Source: Zygnema cylindricum
Lineage: Eukaryota > Streptophyta > Zygnematophyceae > Zygnematales > Zygnemataceae
Direction: 5' to 3'
Assembly (NCBI GenBank): GCA_037447655.1
Contig: JBBHKE010003080.1
Coordinates: forward strand, 1-64,000
Length of the DNA stretch: 64,000 nt
A model generated the notes under the pieces. That model was not told the DNA's origin, did no database searches, and saw only the letters and a list, made by a program, of their open reading frames with translations. Shown piece by piece: positions 11,843 through 23,193 of the stretch. The position numbers were made by a program, and so were the translations under genes. Each line of letters opens with the position of its first letter. The stretch's first letter is position 1.

Positions 11843-12867
11843 AAGTCCTCAGAGTAGACAGCTTCCAAGAAGCCTCTAGGATAATCCTGACCCCTTTGTG
11901 TTTCAGCAAAAATAACTGCCACCTTGGCTGACAAAAACCTTGACCACTTATACCCCTGTGAAGGCAAGACTCCCCTGAGTTGGTAGCAAAAAGAATCTCT
12001 GAATTTTCTCCCCTGAGCAGTAAGTTATGGAGGGTCAAAGTTGACCTTTTGTACAGAAGCTCTGTGGGAGAGGGGGTCTTATCTTCTAATTTTTCTAAGT
12101 CCTATCTCTCTCACAAACTCTATCTACTGATGTACGGAACCAATCAAAATTGAGTTCCGTACGTAAAAGTACAGTTGCCGGTGTACTTTATGTACGGCCA
12201 TTGTACGACATGGCCAAAATGTCGACACATGTCAAATCCGGATTCGGTGCCATAATCTCCGGAGATTCCACAATCCAACAGAATTTCGCCACGCGTCATC
12301 CGATGTGGCAATGGCCACAAACCGCCGAAATCTTCCTCCGCGATCTCGGCGCTAATCTCGGCCGTCCGATTAAATTCGAATTTAATCGTAGCCGTAATAA
12401 ATACATGCGCGGTATTTGTTTCACTTACGAAACAAATGCGCGGTATTGATTTTTGTCCATACCGTAAATGTACATTATATACTACTGGATCTATGTATCC
12501 CGTAATCGATAACAGTTAAATGATTTATCGTACGTATATGTATTTAAATAAATATCAAACTATATAGTATGTAACACTATTGCTAGACTTAACGGCTAAG
12601 GCTACCGGCTATTTCCTGTCTGCCGGCCGGTAGGTACAAGGATCAAATCCTGCCGCCGGCACATACCTTTTAAATAAATAAACCCTAATATAAAATTCCC
12701 GTAAACCTCAGGATAGCCAAGGTAGCCATGGCTCTAGCTTCCTCTCCAATTTCTCAGTGACTGCGACAAGTTTGAGAGTTGGAGAGAGAAGTTAGAGATA
12801 GACTGCCTCGGCTTCTATATTTCTTTTCAGACCTAGAAAATACTAATAAAAACCATTAGTTTCTATA
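11823..12867 (-). repeat. Element B 5' LTR
   Basis: Bounded by TATAGAAACTAATGG (12867, first dinucleotide mutated from TG to TA) and ...AGAGTTTCA (11823). It carries the same GTAC cluster, CCAAT motif and CATGGCT hairpin as its partner at 6426-7471. Confidence 0.88.
12583..12671 (+). other. Antisense tRNA-like module in element B 5' LTR
   Basis: TAGACTTAACGGCTAAGGC, stem TGCCGGC/GCCGGCA (perfect), GGATCAAATCC and TTTT at 12668-12671. Confidence 0.5.
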
Positions 12868-14982
12868 GATGTCTCCTCCATCTTTTATCTCCCCTGAATC
12901 TGCAATCATTTTTCACTTGTGTCCCTTCTGTAAAATCTAAGTCCTCCTCACTCTCGGACTCAAAACTGATTTTGGTTTTCTTAGTGTATTTGAAAGGATC
13001 AAAGGACTTACCTTCATCCATGACAACTAGATGCTTTACTACAATGATATCTTGTTTAGCTAAGTCATACACCCTATATCCCTTGACATCATTATCATAT
13101 TCCACAAAATATCTCGGTTTCCCTTTAGCATCTAGTTTCCAGTTTTTCTTATCTGTGTGAAGACTGTAAACTTCACTACCAAACAATTTCAAGTGAGAAA
13201 TATTCGGTTTCCTTTCAACCCATCTCTCATAAGGGGTCATTCCTTTAATGGCAATGGTGAGGACTATTTTCTTAATGTAGTTAGCAGAGTTCATGGCCTC
13301 TGCCTAGAATCTTCTTCCTACTTTTCTTATCTGCCAACATGCTGCATACACTATCCCCCAAAGTCCGGCTTAACCTCTCAGCTACCCCATTCTGTTCTAG
13401 ATTATTCGGTACAGTTTTTTGATGCTGAACTCCCTCATCCCTCAAATAATAATCAAACTGGTTAGAGGTGTACTATCCCCTATTATCATTCCATATTCTC
13501 TTAATGGGGGTTCTGTGCAATTTCTCACTCCAGACTTTGTATTCTTTAAAGAATTTTGGTGTTTCAGACTTTGTTTTCAAGAAGTAGACTCTGGAATATC
13601 AAGACCAATCATCGGTAATTGTCAACATATATCTCTTTCCTCCAACCGAAGGCACTCTTGCTGGTCCCCAGATATCTGTTTGGACCAGATCTAGTACTTT
13701 CTCACCTCTATAAGTGGCAGTTTTGGGAAAGGGAAGTCTGTGAGCCTTACCTTGAGCACAGCCACTACAATCATCCGTTATTTCATTATCCCCAAACTGA
13801 ATGCCTTGTACTACACCCAACTTCTTCATTTCCCTCAGCCTGTAAAAATGCACAAGTTCCCAAACGCTTATTCCAGATCATGAAGTTCGGAACACCACCA
13901 TAGTAAGCACTCTTCTTTTCATTTTTTAGGTTATGCCTAAACATTCTTTGGCAACCCTTATCTGCAGTGAAGTAGACTTCATCTCCATACTTAGCTGTAA
14001 AGACTCCCTTTCTAGTGAAGGTATCAAAATCCTTGTCATCTAACACAGAAGTAGACACAAGATTCTTACTCAACTGAGGAATGTAGAGCACATATGAGAA
14101 GGTGAGAATAGAAGTATTACCCTCCACTAAGACTTTCACATCTACCAAGCCCACTAGATCTGTGGTAACTACTCTCCCATCCCCACACTATATTTCAACA
14201 GTAGGGATCTTTCTTAGTTTAGTGAAGAGGTGCCTGTCACGACACATATGCACGGATGCACCTGAGTCGATGATCCATCCCTCCTCTGGAGCTTCCCGAA
14301 TGGCTCCGAGGGCACACTTCTGTTTCCGAGGGATCTCCTTCTCCTCTAGATTCTCGTCAAGAAGAAGCTCCCCATCCTCCTCCTCGAAAGACTCGTCCTC
14401 CTCGGTCTCTTCTTTCACTCCTGTGACCACAAGTGCTTTCTTCTTCCCTTCGGAAGAACCCCCTCCACGATTTTCTTAAAGCCTCAGCTCCGATAGCTTG
14501 ATGCAATCAGCTATGAAGTGCCCCGGCTTTTTGAAGAAATGGCAAAGGCCCTTTGGAGTCCTCGGTTCTCCAGATTGGTTCTTTTCCCTTTTGAAGTTGT
14601 TGTATGGCTTTTTCGGATCCTTCCTCCACCGATCCGTTCCGGGAGCTATTGCTTGAACGCTCTTTCCTCCTCTCTGGATCTCAATGGTGTTCTCCTGCAC
14701 AAGTATCATCCGGACCACGGTGTTCCACTTCGAAGCCCTATCATCCATTTCTTGCACTCGGTACACTATATTTTCATACTCCTCCGGCAACTTCATGATG
14801 AGAGTGTTAACTTTCATCTTCATAGTGCCTGTCCATCCGACACTTTCTATATCCATGTACAGACAAGAGAGATCGCTCATTAGTCCAACATCTTTCCTCC
14901 TTTGAAAGTGTAGCTCGTCATTCTTTGCTCAACCAGGTGGAGCTCTTGAATGGCGCGAGCTCTATAGATCTCCACTAAGGTC
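12868..14982 (-). pseudogene. Element A remnant: Gag C terminus, protease, integrase
   Basis: Continuation of element A above the element B insertion. From high to low: the Gag core (14476-14880, LIMKLPEEYENIVYRVQEMDD) with a CCHC knuckle whose second Cys is Phe (CHFFKKPGHFIADC). Next comes the protease with intact DSGASVHM (14188-14430), the pre-integrase segment (13786-14154), the integrase HHCC/DIWGP part (13599-13853), and the integrase C terminus (12873-13294, YERWVERKPNISHLKLFGSEV). Stops and frameshifts separate the blocks. The reading frame breaks exactly at 12868-12872 (target duplication of B) and at 14983 (target duplication of C). Confidence 0.85.
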
Positions 14983-14987
14983 ATCCA

Positions 14988-15542
14988 TGAAATTCTATGG
15001 GCTCCATTGCCACACAGAATTCGCAAGTCCAAAGGAAGCTAATCTAGATAGTGCCGACTCCAAGTTAATATAAACCCAAATGATTGACCCCTTAACAATC
15101 ATAACCACATTACAGCTTCACCCCTGTGAAATAAGACTTTCTGTGTGCTCAGTTTCACTACAGAATGCAAAGTTAGAATATGAGATTTGGACACATTCCC
15201 CCACTTTGACTTTCCCTTAGAAATGCAGCCACCCAGGCAGGCAAAAACGCTGACCGACTACACCCCTGTGTAGCCTGGACTCCCCTGAGTCCCCAGCAAC
15301 AAAAATCACTGAATTTGGTCTACTGAATTGATAGTTATGGCTGGCCAAAGTTTGCCATTTATACAAGGTGCTCTTTGGGAGAGGCAGCTACCTACTAGAA
15401 ATATTCTAAGTCCTTAACCCCTCTCTAAACCCTCTAGTACTGAGGTACAGACCAATCGCATTACTGTATAGTACATAAAGGTACAGATGCCGGTGTACCT
15501 TTTGTACGGTTATCGTACGACACGGCTCAAAAGTAAACACAT
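14988..15542 (-). repeat. Element C truncated 3' LTR
   Basis: Near-identical to 15575-16129. It ends at the sequence taaacacat, where the deletion joins it to Gag-start sequence. Confidence 0.88.
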
Positions 15543-15559
15543 ACATAGGCACCCTAGAT

Positions 15560-15574
15560 GGTGGGCCCATAACC
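15560..15574 (-). other. Element C primer-binding site (half tRNA-iMet)
   Basis: GGTTATGGGCCCACC on the minus strand directly after the 5' LTR. The Gag frame starts upstream in the LTR (MAMEPIEFQVMGPPSRVP). Confidence 0.85.
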
Positions 15575-16877
15575 TGAAATTCTATGGGCTCCATTGCCAC
15601 ACAGAATTCGCAAGTCCAAAGGAAGCTAATCTAGATAGTGCCGACTCCAAGTTAATATAAACCCAAATGATTGACCCCTTAACAATCATAACCCCATTAC
15701 AGCTTCACCCCTGTGAAATAAGACTTTCTGTGTGCTCAGTTTCACTACAGAATGCAAAGTTAGAATATGAGATTTGGACACATTCCCCCACTTTGACTTT
15801 CCCTTAGAAATGCAGCCACCCAGGCAGGCAAAAACGCTGACCGACTACACCCCTGTGTAGCCTGGACTCCCCTGAGTCCCCAGCAACAAAAATCACTGAA
15901 TTTGGTCTACTGAATTGATAGTTATGGCTGGCCAAAGTTTGCCATTTATACAAGGTGCTCTTTGGGAGAGGCAGCTACCTACTAGAAATATTCTAAGTCC
16001 TTAACCCCTCTCTAAACCCTCTAGTACTGAGGTACAGACCAATCGCATTACTGTATAGTACATAAAGGTACAGATGCCGGTGTACCTTTTGTACGGTTAT
16101 CGTACGACACGGCTCAAAAGTAAACACATGTTTTATTCGGATTCGCTCTTATAATCTCCGAAATTCCTGCCTCCAAATCTTATCTCTCCACGTGGCGCCA
16201 GGTCATGCCGCGTCAGAAAATTGGTACCGTACAAGAAAGTACAAGTGCCGGAGTACTTTCTGTACGTACATTGTACGATGTCATCATAATGCGACATTTG
16301 TCACTTCCAGATTTGTTTTCTGCCGTTCCGGAAATTCCGTAATCCCGTAAGTTGTTGCCACGTGTCATCCGGAGTGGCGGAGTCCGAAAACCGCCAAATT
16401 GTCCTTTCCGCGAGACCGGCGCTAACCACGGCCGTCCGATTGATATAGGTATTAAATGCGAACCGTCGAAACAAATGTCCGTACTATTTGTTTCGTCCGG
16501 TACTAATAGTACAAACTGTTTCTATGTCCTATAGACCGTAATCTAGTTAAATGGGAAAACCTATGTTTATTTGTTTAAATACATATCAAACCCTATGTCA
16601 CTTAGCACAAGTCCTAGACTAAACGGTCAAGGCTAACGACTACTGTGACGGACGGCAGGTTCCAGGATCAAATCCTGGGTCCGTCACACCTTTTGGTAAA
16701 TCTACTCAGATTCTACTACTTGTCTCTCTAGACAGCTTTGGCAGCCATGGCTCTGGCTTCCTCTTCAGCCTCCAGTGACTACAACAAGTGTGGGGGCTTG
16801 GAGAAGAAGTTAGAGGCAGACTGCCTCTGCTATTTTCCTATCCTAACATAGACCTAGAAAATACTCAAATATCAACA
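15575..16877 (-). repeat. Element C 5' LTR
   Basis: Full-length LTR of about 1303 bp in minus orientation, TGTTGATATTTGAG at 16877 to ...GAATTTCA at 15575. Same family as the solo LTR at 1483-2625. It contains two clusters of GTAC motifs (around 16030-16105 and 16225-16275), which suggests an internal duplication of the promoter region. Confidence 0.88.
16606..16694 (+). other. Antisense tRNA-like module in element C 5' LTR
   Basis: CTAAACGGTCAAGGC (A-box-like), outer stem GTGACGGAC/GTCCGTCAC, perfect five-pair T-arm-like hairpin CCAGG-ATCAAAT-CCTGG and TTTT at 16691-16694. Confidence 0.55.
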
Positions 16878-16882
16878 ATCCA

Positions 16883-17261
16883 CAACTCCTCGGCCTTGAA
16901 GATGTGAAGGTGAGAGGTCGCCAAAGCTTGAGTGAGGTGCCTCAGAATGAAGTGCCTGGCATTCATGTTGGTGTACTCCCACATCTGAATGTCGTTTTCC
17001 TCGGTCTTCACGGCCACCGCTCCGGGTGCCATGGCAATAGGAGTGAGAGGTGTCTCCTTTCCTTTCCCTTTTTTGGACACACTGCTGTCCCCATCATCTC
17101 TCTCCTGCGTTGGAGCAGATCTTGCTACAAAAAACCTCACTCCTCCAAACCCTGGTGGAGTTCCTTGAGATGGACGTTTCACTTGTCCACTCACAACACC
17201 CCAGTATCATTTCTCACATAATGCCCTTGTCATCATAGCTTCCCACTAAATAAACCCTTGG
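16883..17261 (-). pseudogene. Element A Gag N-terminal remnant
   Basis: Encodes PPGFGGVRFF and the segment WEYTNMNARHFILRHLTQALA, matching the Gag N terminus of elements B, D and F. It stops at the element C insertion and resumes at 14982. The start codon and primer-binding site are missing: LTR sequence ending near ggaccaaaa is fused directly to the GTTTATTTAGTGGGAAG part of gag. Confidence 0.75.
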
Positions 17262-18236
17262 ACCAAAATCGACGAAGCCTCTGTGTAGTTTTTGACTAAC
17301 CCACTTTCAACGAGAGCAACTGCCACTCTATTAGACAAAAAGATAATATGACTGCACCATTATGCAGCCTAGACTCCCCTGAGTCCAGTGCAAAAAGAAT
17401 CACTGAAAACGCCCAACCAAGCGATTAGTTATCGAGTGGCAAAGATGCCAATACTTGAACAAGCTTGTTGAGATAGAGGCGGCTACCTCCTCAATCCACT
17501 ATGTCTTAAACCCTCTCACAAATCCTATCTTCTGATGTATGGATCCAATCAGAAGACTGTACAATACAGAAAGGTACTATGGTCGATGTACTTTCTGTAC
17601 GGCCTGTGTACGACAAGGCCATGGAGTGGACGCCTCTCTTCTCCGGATTTGTCCTCATGCTTCCCGAGATTCCCGCTTTCCAATGACATTTCGCCACGTG
17701 TCGCCATGTCATGTTACATCAGAAAACCGCCAAAGCGGCTATTAAAGGATCTCCACGATGATGTGAGCCGTCGGATCCAAACCGGCTTTAATTCCTAGCC
17801 GTTCAAAAACAAATTTCTAGTACATTTGTTTTGTGCGTACTTAATTCCCCAACTAGTTTCTATATATCCTATTTGTAATTCCGTTAATCGGATTAGTCGT
17901 CTATCTAATGTTTTAAATAGCTGTCAAACCCCATGTATCCTAACAGACTTCTACGACAGACTAGTAAGGTTTGACGTCTACGCCTCGCCCTACCGGTCGG
18001 AGGTTCGAGTCATGCCGGACTCAACCTTTTTTGTTGAGAGTGACGTAGGTCAGTCTTAAGCCCTACCTATGGAGCTAAGGCAGCCATGTCTCCACCGCCC
18101 TCTCTCTCCTTCAGTGACTTCAACATGTATGGGGGCTAAAGAGAGAAGGTGGAAGCAGGCTGCCTCAGCTTTTCTTTTCCTTTTTATTTTAATTAAGACC
18201 TAGAAAATACCTCTCTTAAATCTAGTGATTTTAACA
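17262..18236 (-). repeat. Element A 5' LTR (U5 end deleted)
   Basis: Matches 3618-4614. The high end is TGTTAAAATCACTAG at 18236, followed by the target duplication ataac. The U5 terminus present in the partner LTR is absent. Confidence 0.82.
17946..18032 (+). other. Antisense tRNA-like module in element A 5' LTR
   Basis: GACAGACTAGTAAGG, consensus B-box core GGTTCGAGTC and a TTTTTT run at 18027-18032. Closely matches 4326-4411. Confidence 0.5.
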
Positions 18237-18241
18237 ATAAC

Positions 18242-19924
18242 CAATATGGTAATAACCTAACACGTTAATGTAACGGATGAACTCCAAATCGTCATGATAG
18301 GGGTGTCACTGAATAGATGGATCGCTTGGGAATGACAAAGAGCCGAAAAATCGTTCGTAGAGGCTCTCACGTGTCGCTAAACGCAAATAAAAATCTTAAG
18401 GATTGCCAAAACTTGAAAAAGGAACCCGAAAATTTGAAACACTAGAAGGAGGGTTGGAAATTAGAGGGGGATGAGTAGCGGGTTTCATCAAAGGTTTAGA
18501 GGTAGAAGGGTAGTTATCAAAGAGGAACTTGAGAGGGAGATGCAAGAAGTGATATGATGGGAGGCATAATGGGCGGAGGGGTTAGCATGGGTGGGGGAAC
18601 CATGGTGGGGACGACTTGAGGAGTGGTTGAAGTAAATGTCACAAAGGCTAATTTTTCTAAGATCCGAATCCGACATTTTTTTTTATCAGGCTTACCCTAC
18701 CGTACCCGTTTTTTTTTTTTTTTTTTAATAATTTGACCGAATCCAGCTGGCCCTAAAATTTTCCACTCGAATCGGTTCTGGATCACAAAGTACAATAATG
18801 TTGGCTAGTGTGGATACTATGGACACTACATTACAGTAGTGGTACGTACCTACGAAACCTTTATCTTTTTCGTTTTCTCTTATCTGGCCGTTTCCACTTT
18901 TTTTTTCCCTTGAATCACCCGTTCGCATCCGGTCGACTCCAAAAATTGGCACCCCATTCTATCTCGGATTTGATGGGGCCGGCTGTGTTTGAAGATGTAA
19001 CTAATAGTGGTTGTTGAAGCGGAGAGTTTGGGATAGGGCAAAGGACAAAGTGTTATGTGGCTCTTGAAGATGAGGAGGACAAAGTCGTGTTGTAGATGTA
19101 GAAAGTGGATTGTTCGTCACGAGTTGGGGAAAGGAAATAAGGATGGGGGGAACGTTGGTGTTAGAGGATTAGGGTGGGGATGCAATAGTGGTCGGGTAAA
19201 GAGGCGACACAACAGGTTGAGAGGACTTGGGTAAGGAGTTACACAGTTGCAAAGGTGTAGGAGATGGCCGACGAAAAGACCATAACGCTCGTCGTGTGTA
19301 AGAGGCTATAAGGAGAGGTGCAAATATAGATACTGAACCAGGCGACGATCTCACTCGAGAACGTGCTCAAATTTTCTCAAAAAAGGTTTGGTCGATAATT
19401 AATTCGATAAACACTATAAAACCAAAGACAAAATAGAAACATGAAAAGAGAATGTGGTGCATAATTGTTGTAGACTAACAAGAGACCTTTGGAAATAAAT
19501 TTTAACTTTGTACTGGTACGAAATTTGTTGGAGCAATACCCCTAGTATATACATTTGCAAATTTGGTAGTGAATTGTTGGACTATTTATTATACTATCGT
19601 TTAGTCATCCGTAGGTTGTTGGAATTTTTTGCCTATATATTAAGAAAAAACTTGCTTCATGCTAGTTGAAGAGTGTGAGAGGGAAGACTAATGGTAAGGT
19701 GTTTTCTGGAGCAACTTCACAGATAACTTGTGAAGTATCATCCATCTCCTTAGACGAGTGCTGTAATCGCACTAGTCTATTTGACTTTTAATGAATTAGA
19801 TTTATTGCGTGTATCATCGAATAATAATGCGTGTTCGTTTGTGGTGCGATTGTGTGGGCCACAAGGATATAACGCAAGGTTAAGCAGGGGTCTTATCCAT
19901 TTGCATAAAAAGATACAAGTTTTT
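18242..19924. other. Intergenic host DNA between elements A and E
   Basis: No supportable gene. Short minus-strand frames at 18488-18676, 18725-18952 and 19169-19354 have no recognisable domain. A TGTTGGAATTTTTT...TATATATTAAG stretch near 19618 resembles an LTR start with a TATA box, but I could not find its partner or end. Confidence 0.35.
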
Positions 19925-20073
19925 GTAGCTGTTGAAAAGAGGTAACAAATAGTTCACTTCCCTATTTTAGTTTTGGTTTAAAGAAAGAGAGTGAGGATCA
20001 AAGGCGCGTCATGGCTGCCGCCATATTTAGAAAGTGGCAATTTTTGAAGTAAAGGGTATTTTACTAAAATGAT

Positions 20074-20940
20074 GCCTAAGTCTAGATTTGAACCTGCGAC
20101 CTCTAAAGTCTCTATATCCTAACGCCTTAGGCTGCGGCCCCATGTAGTTGTAACTTAGCGTACTTACTTTGTATTTTAGCGCGGATCCGGCGGACCCGGA
20201 TTTCAAGTGTCTCTATGTGTTCATTCGAAATTGTTACTTAAGTTTGTGACAATTGTACACGTCGACAACGCCCGTGACGATTGTCACCGTGTACAATTTG
20301 TGATAACGCACCATATTTTTTGAGACTTTTTGAAGCGTCGCAAGACACATCGTAATTTTTGAAACGATTTGCGGATTTGGTATGTCGCATGTCTTTGCGT
20401 GACATTGTTGACGTAGAGCCTTGCACCCGTGGCTGTGCAAAATGCCTTTGCGTAAACCTCTCCCGTCCGACCGCCATTACTTCACAGATTTTTCACGTTC
20501 GCAGACTTTTCAACTTTGCGTTAAATGACACTGCAGCGTCGAGACCCCTGCAAAAAAAGAACCGTACAACATGCAAGCCGACAAAAACAAACAAACCCTG
20601 TACTTTTTTTCGTCGTCAAAAACTTCTAAAATCTTTTCACACGTGGGAATATATTTTCACATTGGTGTAGATGGATTTGCTTAGCTTAAAACACATTGCC
20701 GATGTGTTTTATGATAAGTTTGAAAATGACATGACAATGGGTCGAAAAAACGTAGCACGACAAGTTTTCGTACATCCTAAGTTCAAGAATGACGCAAATT
20801 TTACTCTACAAATTTGCAATTTCTTCGTACGGTCGCAACTTAGGCAGTACGACGCTAAGTTATAAAAGAAAACGACATAAAAAAACCCGAACTTAGCCAT
20901 ATGGGGCCGCAACCTTAGCCATTAAGGCGTTACGAAACGA
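20074..20940 (-). other. Antisense tRNA-like module of element E 5' LTR, split by the MITE
   Basis: B-box side (GGTCGCAGGTTCAAATC on the minus strand) lies at about 20082-20100, and the A-box side (TTAATGGCTAAGG) lies at about 20915-20930. The MITE sits in the D-arm-like part. Confidence 0.5.
20130..20914 (+). mobile_element. MITE (GGCTGCGGCCCC-type ends) in element E 5' LTR
   Basis: Ends are imperfect inverted repeats, GGCTGCGGCCCCATGT at the left and ATGGGGCCGCAACC at the right. It is flanked by TTA (20127-20129 and 20915-20917). Comparison with the uninterrupted 3' LTR (gccttaaccattaagg near 39028) confirms the boundaries and the 3-bp duplication. A TWA target and GG-starting ends are typical of PIF/Harbinger-type elements. 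No transposase is encoded. Confidence 0.88.
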
Positions 20941-21585
20941 TACACATGACGGGTTTCGTAAATACATAAACATTAACGCAACAGCTAATTAACAACAGAC
21001 TAACCAAAAAGAGCAATTCCTGCATGTACGCGAATCTGAACCGTGTAAAATATGTTTTGATCGGACGGCCGGCATTATAGCCACCACGCGAAGTGAGCTT
21101 TTGGCAGCATACAGAGATACCGTCACGCGGTGCCACGTGGCGCCACATTATTGGATATCGAAGAAGATGGGAGGAGGAACCATGGCTTCCGATATGGCAG
21201 GTGTCACCTTGTAGACCTTGTCGTACAATGGTTGTACAATAAGTACATCGCCCATTCTACCTTCTTGTACTATATAGTGTTCCTATTAGACTAGGGTTTA
21301 GTAGTAAGAAGTCGTGAGTAGACAGACCGAGACTTAGTAATATTTTGGTACCTCTCTCTCTAAGAGAGCTTGTAACTATAAAGGTCATCTTTGACCAACC
21401 ATAACTTTTGCTCAGGGGAGCAATTTCAGTGATTCTTTTTGCGTTTGACTCAGAGGAGTCTTGTCCTCACAGGGGTGAGATTGGTCAGAATATTTGTGTG
21501 CCTGGGCGGCGCTTATTCAGCGGGAAAGTAGAAGGGGCAAATATTATCCTAGAAGCTTTACATAGGCTGCTCATTCTGTGGGTCA

Positions 21586-23193
21586 ATGGAGACCACACAA
21601 TTTCAGGTTATGGGCCCACCCTCTAGGGTGCCCATATTTGATAGATCAGACTTTCTTTATTGGGAAATGATGATGGAGGGAGAACTATTTGAGAAGCATC
21701 TATAGGGCATAGTGTCTGGACAAATTTGATGCCCACCTCCACCAAGGTTTGGAGGGACATATTTTTTTGGCACCTCCGCCTCTACAGTTGGAAGAACAGC
21801 TGCCACCATCACCGAGGATGAAGATGAGGAAGGAGAGGAGATTGTCATGGAAGGAGAAAAGGGAGGAGTTGCAACTCAAGCGACACTTTTGCCAAAGGCA
21901 ATACCAGCAGCAACACCACCAAAAACGGCGACAAGGGTTCAGACCGAAAGATCAGAGTATGAAAAGTGGAACTACAAAGACAAGGTTGCTAAGCTCTTAA
22001 TTCTTAAAAGTATAGCAAAGGGCATTGCCATTCCCCTTATGCATGTCAACTCTTCATCTCAGATTTGGATATCACTAGTTAACAAATATAAGAGTGGATC
22101 ATTGCAGCAACAACAGTTGGCCGAAAATAAGATTGCAGCTTATACTTATAAAGGAGGAAGTATGAATAACTATTGAAATGATTTAGGAGTATTATTTGGT
22201 GAGTTAGAGAGTGCATGTAACTCATGGTCCAAGAGACAAAGAGTGAACACATTAATGATGAAACTACCTGAAGAGTATGAAAATACCATTAACCGATTGC
22301 AGGACATGGGAGATAGCAATTAGAATTGGGATGACACAGTGGGAATGATTTTAGTGAAATAAAGCACCATAGAGCTTAAGAGAGGGAGTCCAAGTGTTCA
22401 AGCATTGTCTGCAAGAGCTGATTGACGGAAGCGTGATCAGGAGAGAGGGAAAGATCCTTATCGAAACTTTGGTGGAAGAGGACAAGGAGGTGGCACATTT
22501 TGACAGAAAGGGGAGAGAGACTTTTCAAGGTGGATTATGTCACTTTTGCAAGAAATTGGGACACTATATGGAAGATTGTGTCAAACTTGCAGATCATCGA
22601 CTGAAAGATGGTCAAGGAACCTCAAGGGATAGAGGAAAGAAAAAGGCTTTCCTAACTCAAGTTCATGATGAAGAAGTGGAAGGAAAAACTGAACCAGAAG
22701 AGGACCTTGAGGAGCGTCTTCTTAATCCGAAAAACATTGAAAAGCATGTCAACATTCTACGGAGACAAAAGTATGCTTTCGGAGGTAAGAGGGATCCACC
22801 CTAGGATGGGTGGATCATAGACTCAGGGGCTTCAATGCATATGTGCAAAGATAAGCGGTGGTTCACTAAACTGAGAAAGATCACAACAGTTGAGATAGAG
22901 TACGGAGATGGTAGAGTAGAAACCACAAGTCTTGTTGGAACTGTTCACTTGAAGGTTCTAGTTGATGGAAAGGCCTCAGTTGTAACACTCAGACGTTCTT
23001 TACATTCCACAGCTTAGCAAGAACCTAGTCTCAATAGCTGTCTTTGATGAAAAGGAGTTTGAAACAGGAATTAGGAAAGGAATCTTCACAGCAAGCTTTG
23101 ATAATGAGGTTTATTTCATAGCTGAGAAGGGCAGTCAAAGAATGTTCAGAATTGTTCTTTGCAATGAAAAGAGTGTTCTCTACTCGTGTGGAA
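21586..23193 (+). pseudogene. Element E Gag and protease remnant
   Basis: The Gag frame opens with ATG at 21586 inside the LTR and reads through the primer-binding site (21606-21620) as QVMGPPSRVPIFD. It has stops near 21703 and 21729. The Gag core follows at 21950-22330, the CCHC knuckle CHFCKKLGHYMEDC at about 22540-22580, and the protease with DSGASMHM at about 22820-22850. The frame is cut in the pre-integrase region by element D and resumes at 29642. Confidence 0.85.
21606..21620 (+). other. Element E primer-binding site (half tRNA-iMet)
   Basis: GGTTATGGGCCCACC immediately follows the LTR terminal CA. Confidence 0.85.

Larger units (their letters stand above)
6426..12867 (-). mobile_element. 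Ty1/copia element B, inserted in element A
   Basis: Complete LTR-to-LTR element on the minus strand: 3' LTR 6426-7471, internal region 7472-11822, 5' LTR 11823-12867, perfect target duplication gatgt (6421-6425 and 12868-12872). It belongs to the same family as element D. The LTRs are about 1046 bp and differ by a few percent. The primer-binding site is at 11808-11822 and the polypurine tract at 7472-7484. Several nonsense codons and frameshifts in gag-pol make it non-autonomous. It interrupts the integrase/reverse transcriptase linker of element A. Confidence 0.93.
14988..16877 (-). mobile_element. Copia element C, internal-deletion derivative (partial LTR - PBS - LTR)
   Basis: Inserted in the gag of element A with perfect target duplication atcca (14983-14987 and 16878-16882). 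It consists of a full 5' LTR (15575-16877), the primer-binding site (15560-15574), about 17 bases of Gag start, and then only the U5-side 555 bp of the 3' LTR (14988-15542). All of gag-pol plus the U3 half of the 3' LTR are missing. The two 555-bp LTR segments are almost identical (I see one difference, c/a near 15109), so the insertion is recent compared with A. Confidence 0.9.
3618..18236 (-). mobile_element. Ty1/copia element A (decayed), host to nested elements B and C
   Basis: A minus-strand copia element whose 3' LTR is at 3618-4614 and 5' LTR at about 17262-18236. The target duplication ataac is perfect (3613-3617 and 18237-18241), which proves that the two distant LTRs belong together. 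Its gag-pol is broken into three blocks by element B (6426-12867) and element C (14988-16877). Removing both gives an element of about 6.3 kb. The coding sequence has many stops and frameshifts, and the U5 end, primer-binding site and Gag start are deleted at the 5' LTR/gag junction near 17240-17262. It is the oldest element of this nest and is non-functional. Confidence 0.92.
19930..21605 (+). repeat. Element E 5' LTR (with MITE insertion)
   Basis: Starts TGTTGAAAAGAGGTAAC and ends ...CACAATTTCA. Without the MITE and its 3-bp duplication it is about 888 bp and aligns with 38834-39732. The GTAC cluster lies around 21220-21270 and the transcribed leader region from about 21290. Confidence 0.88.
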
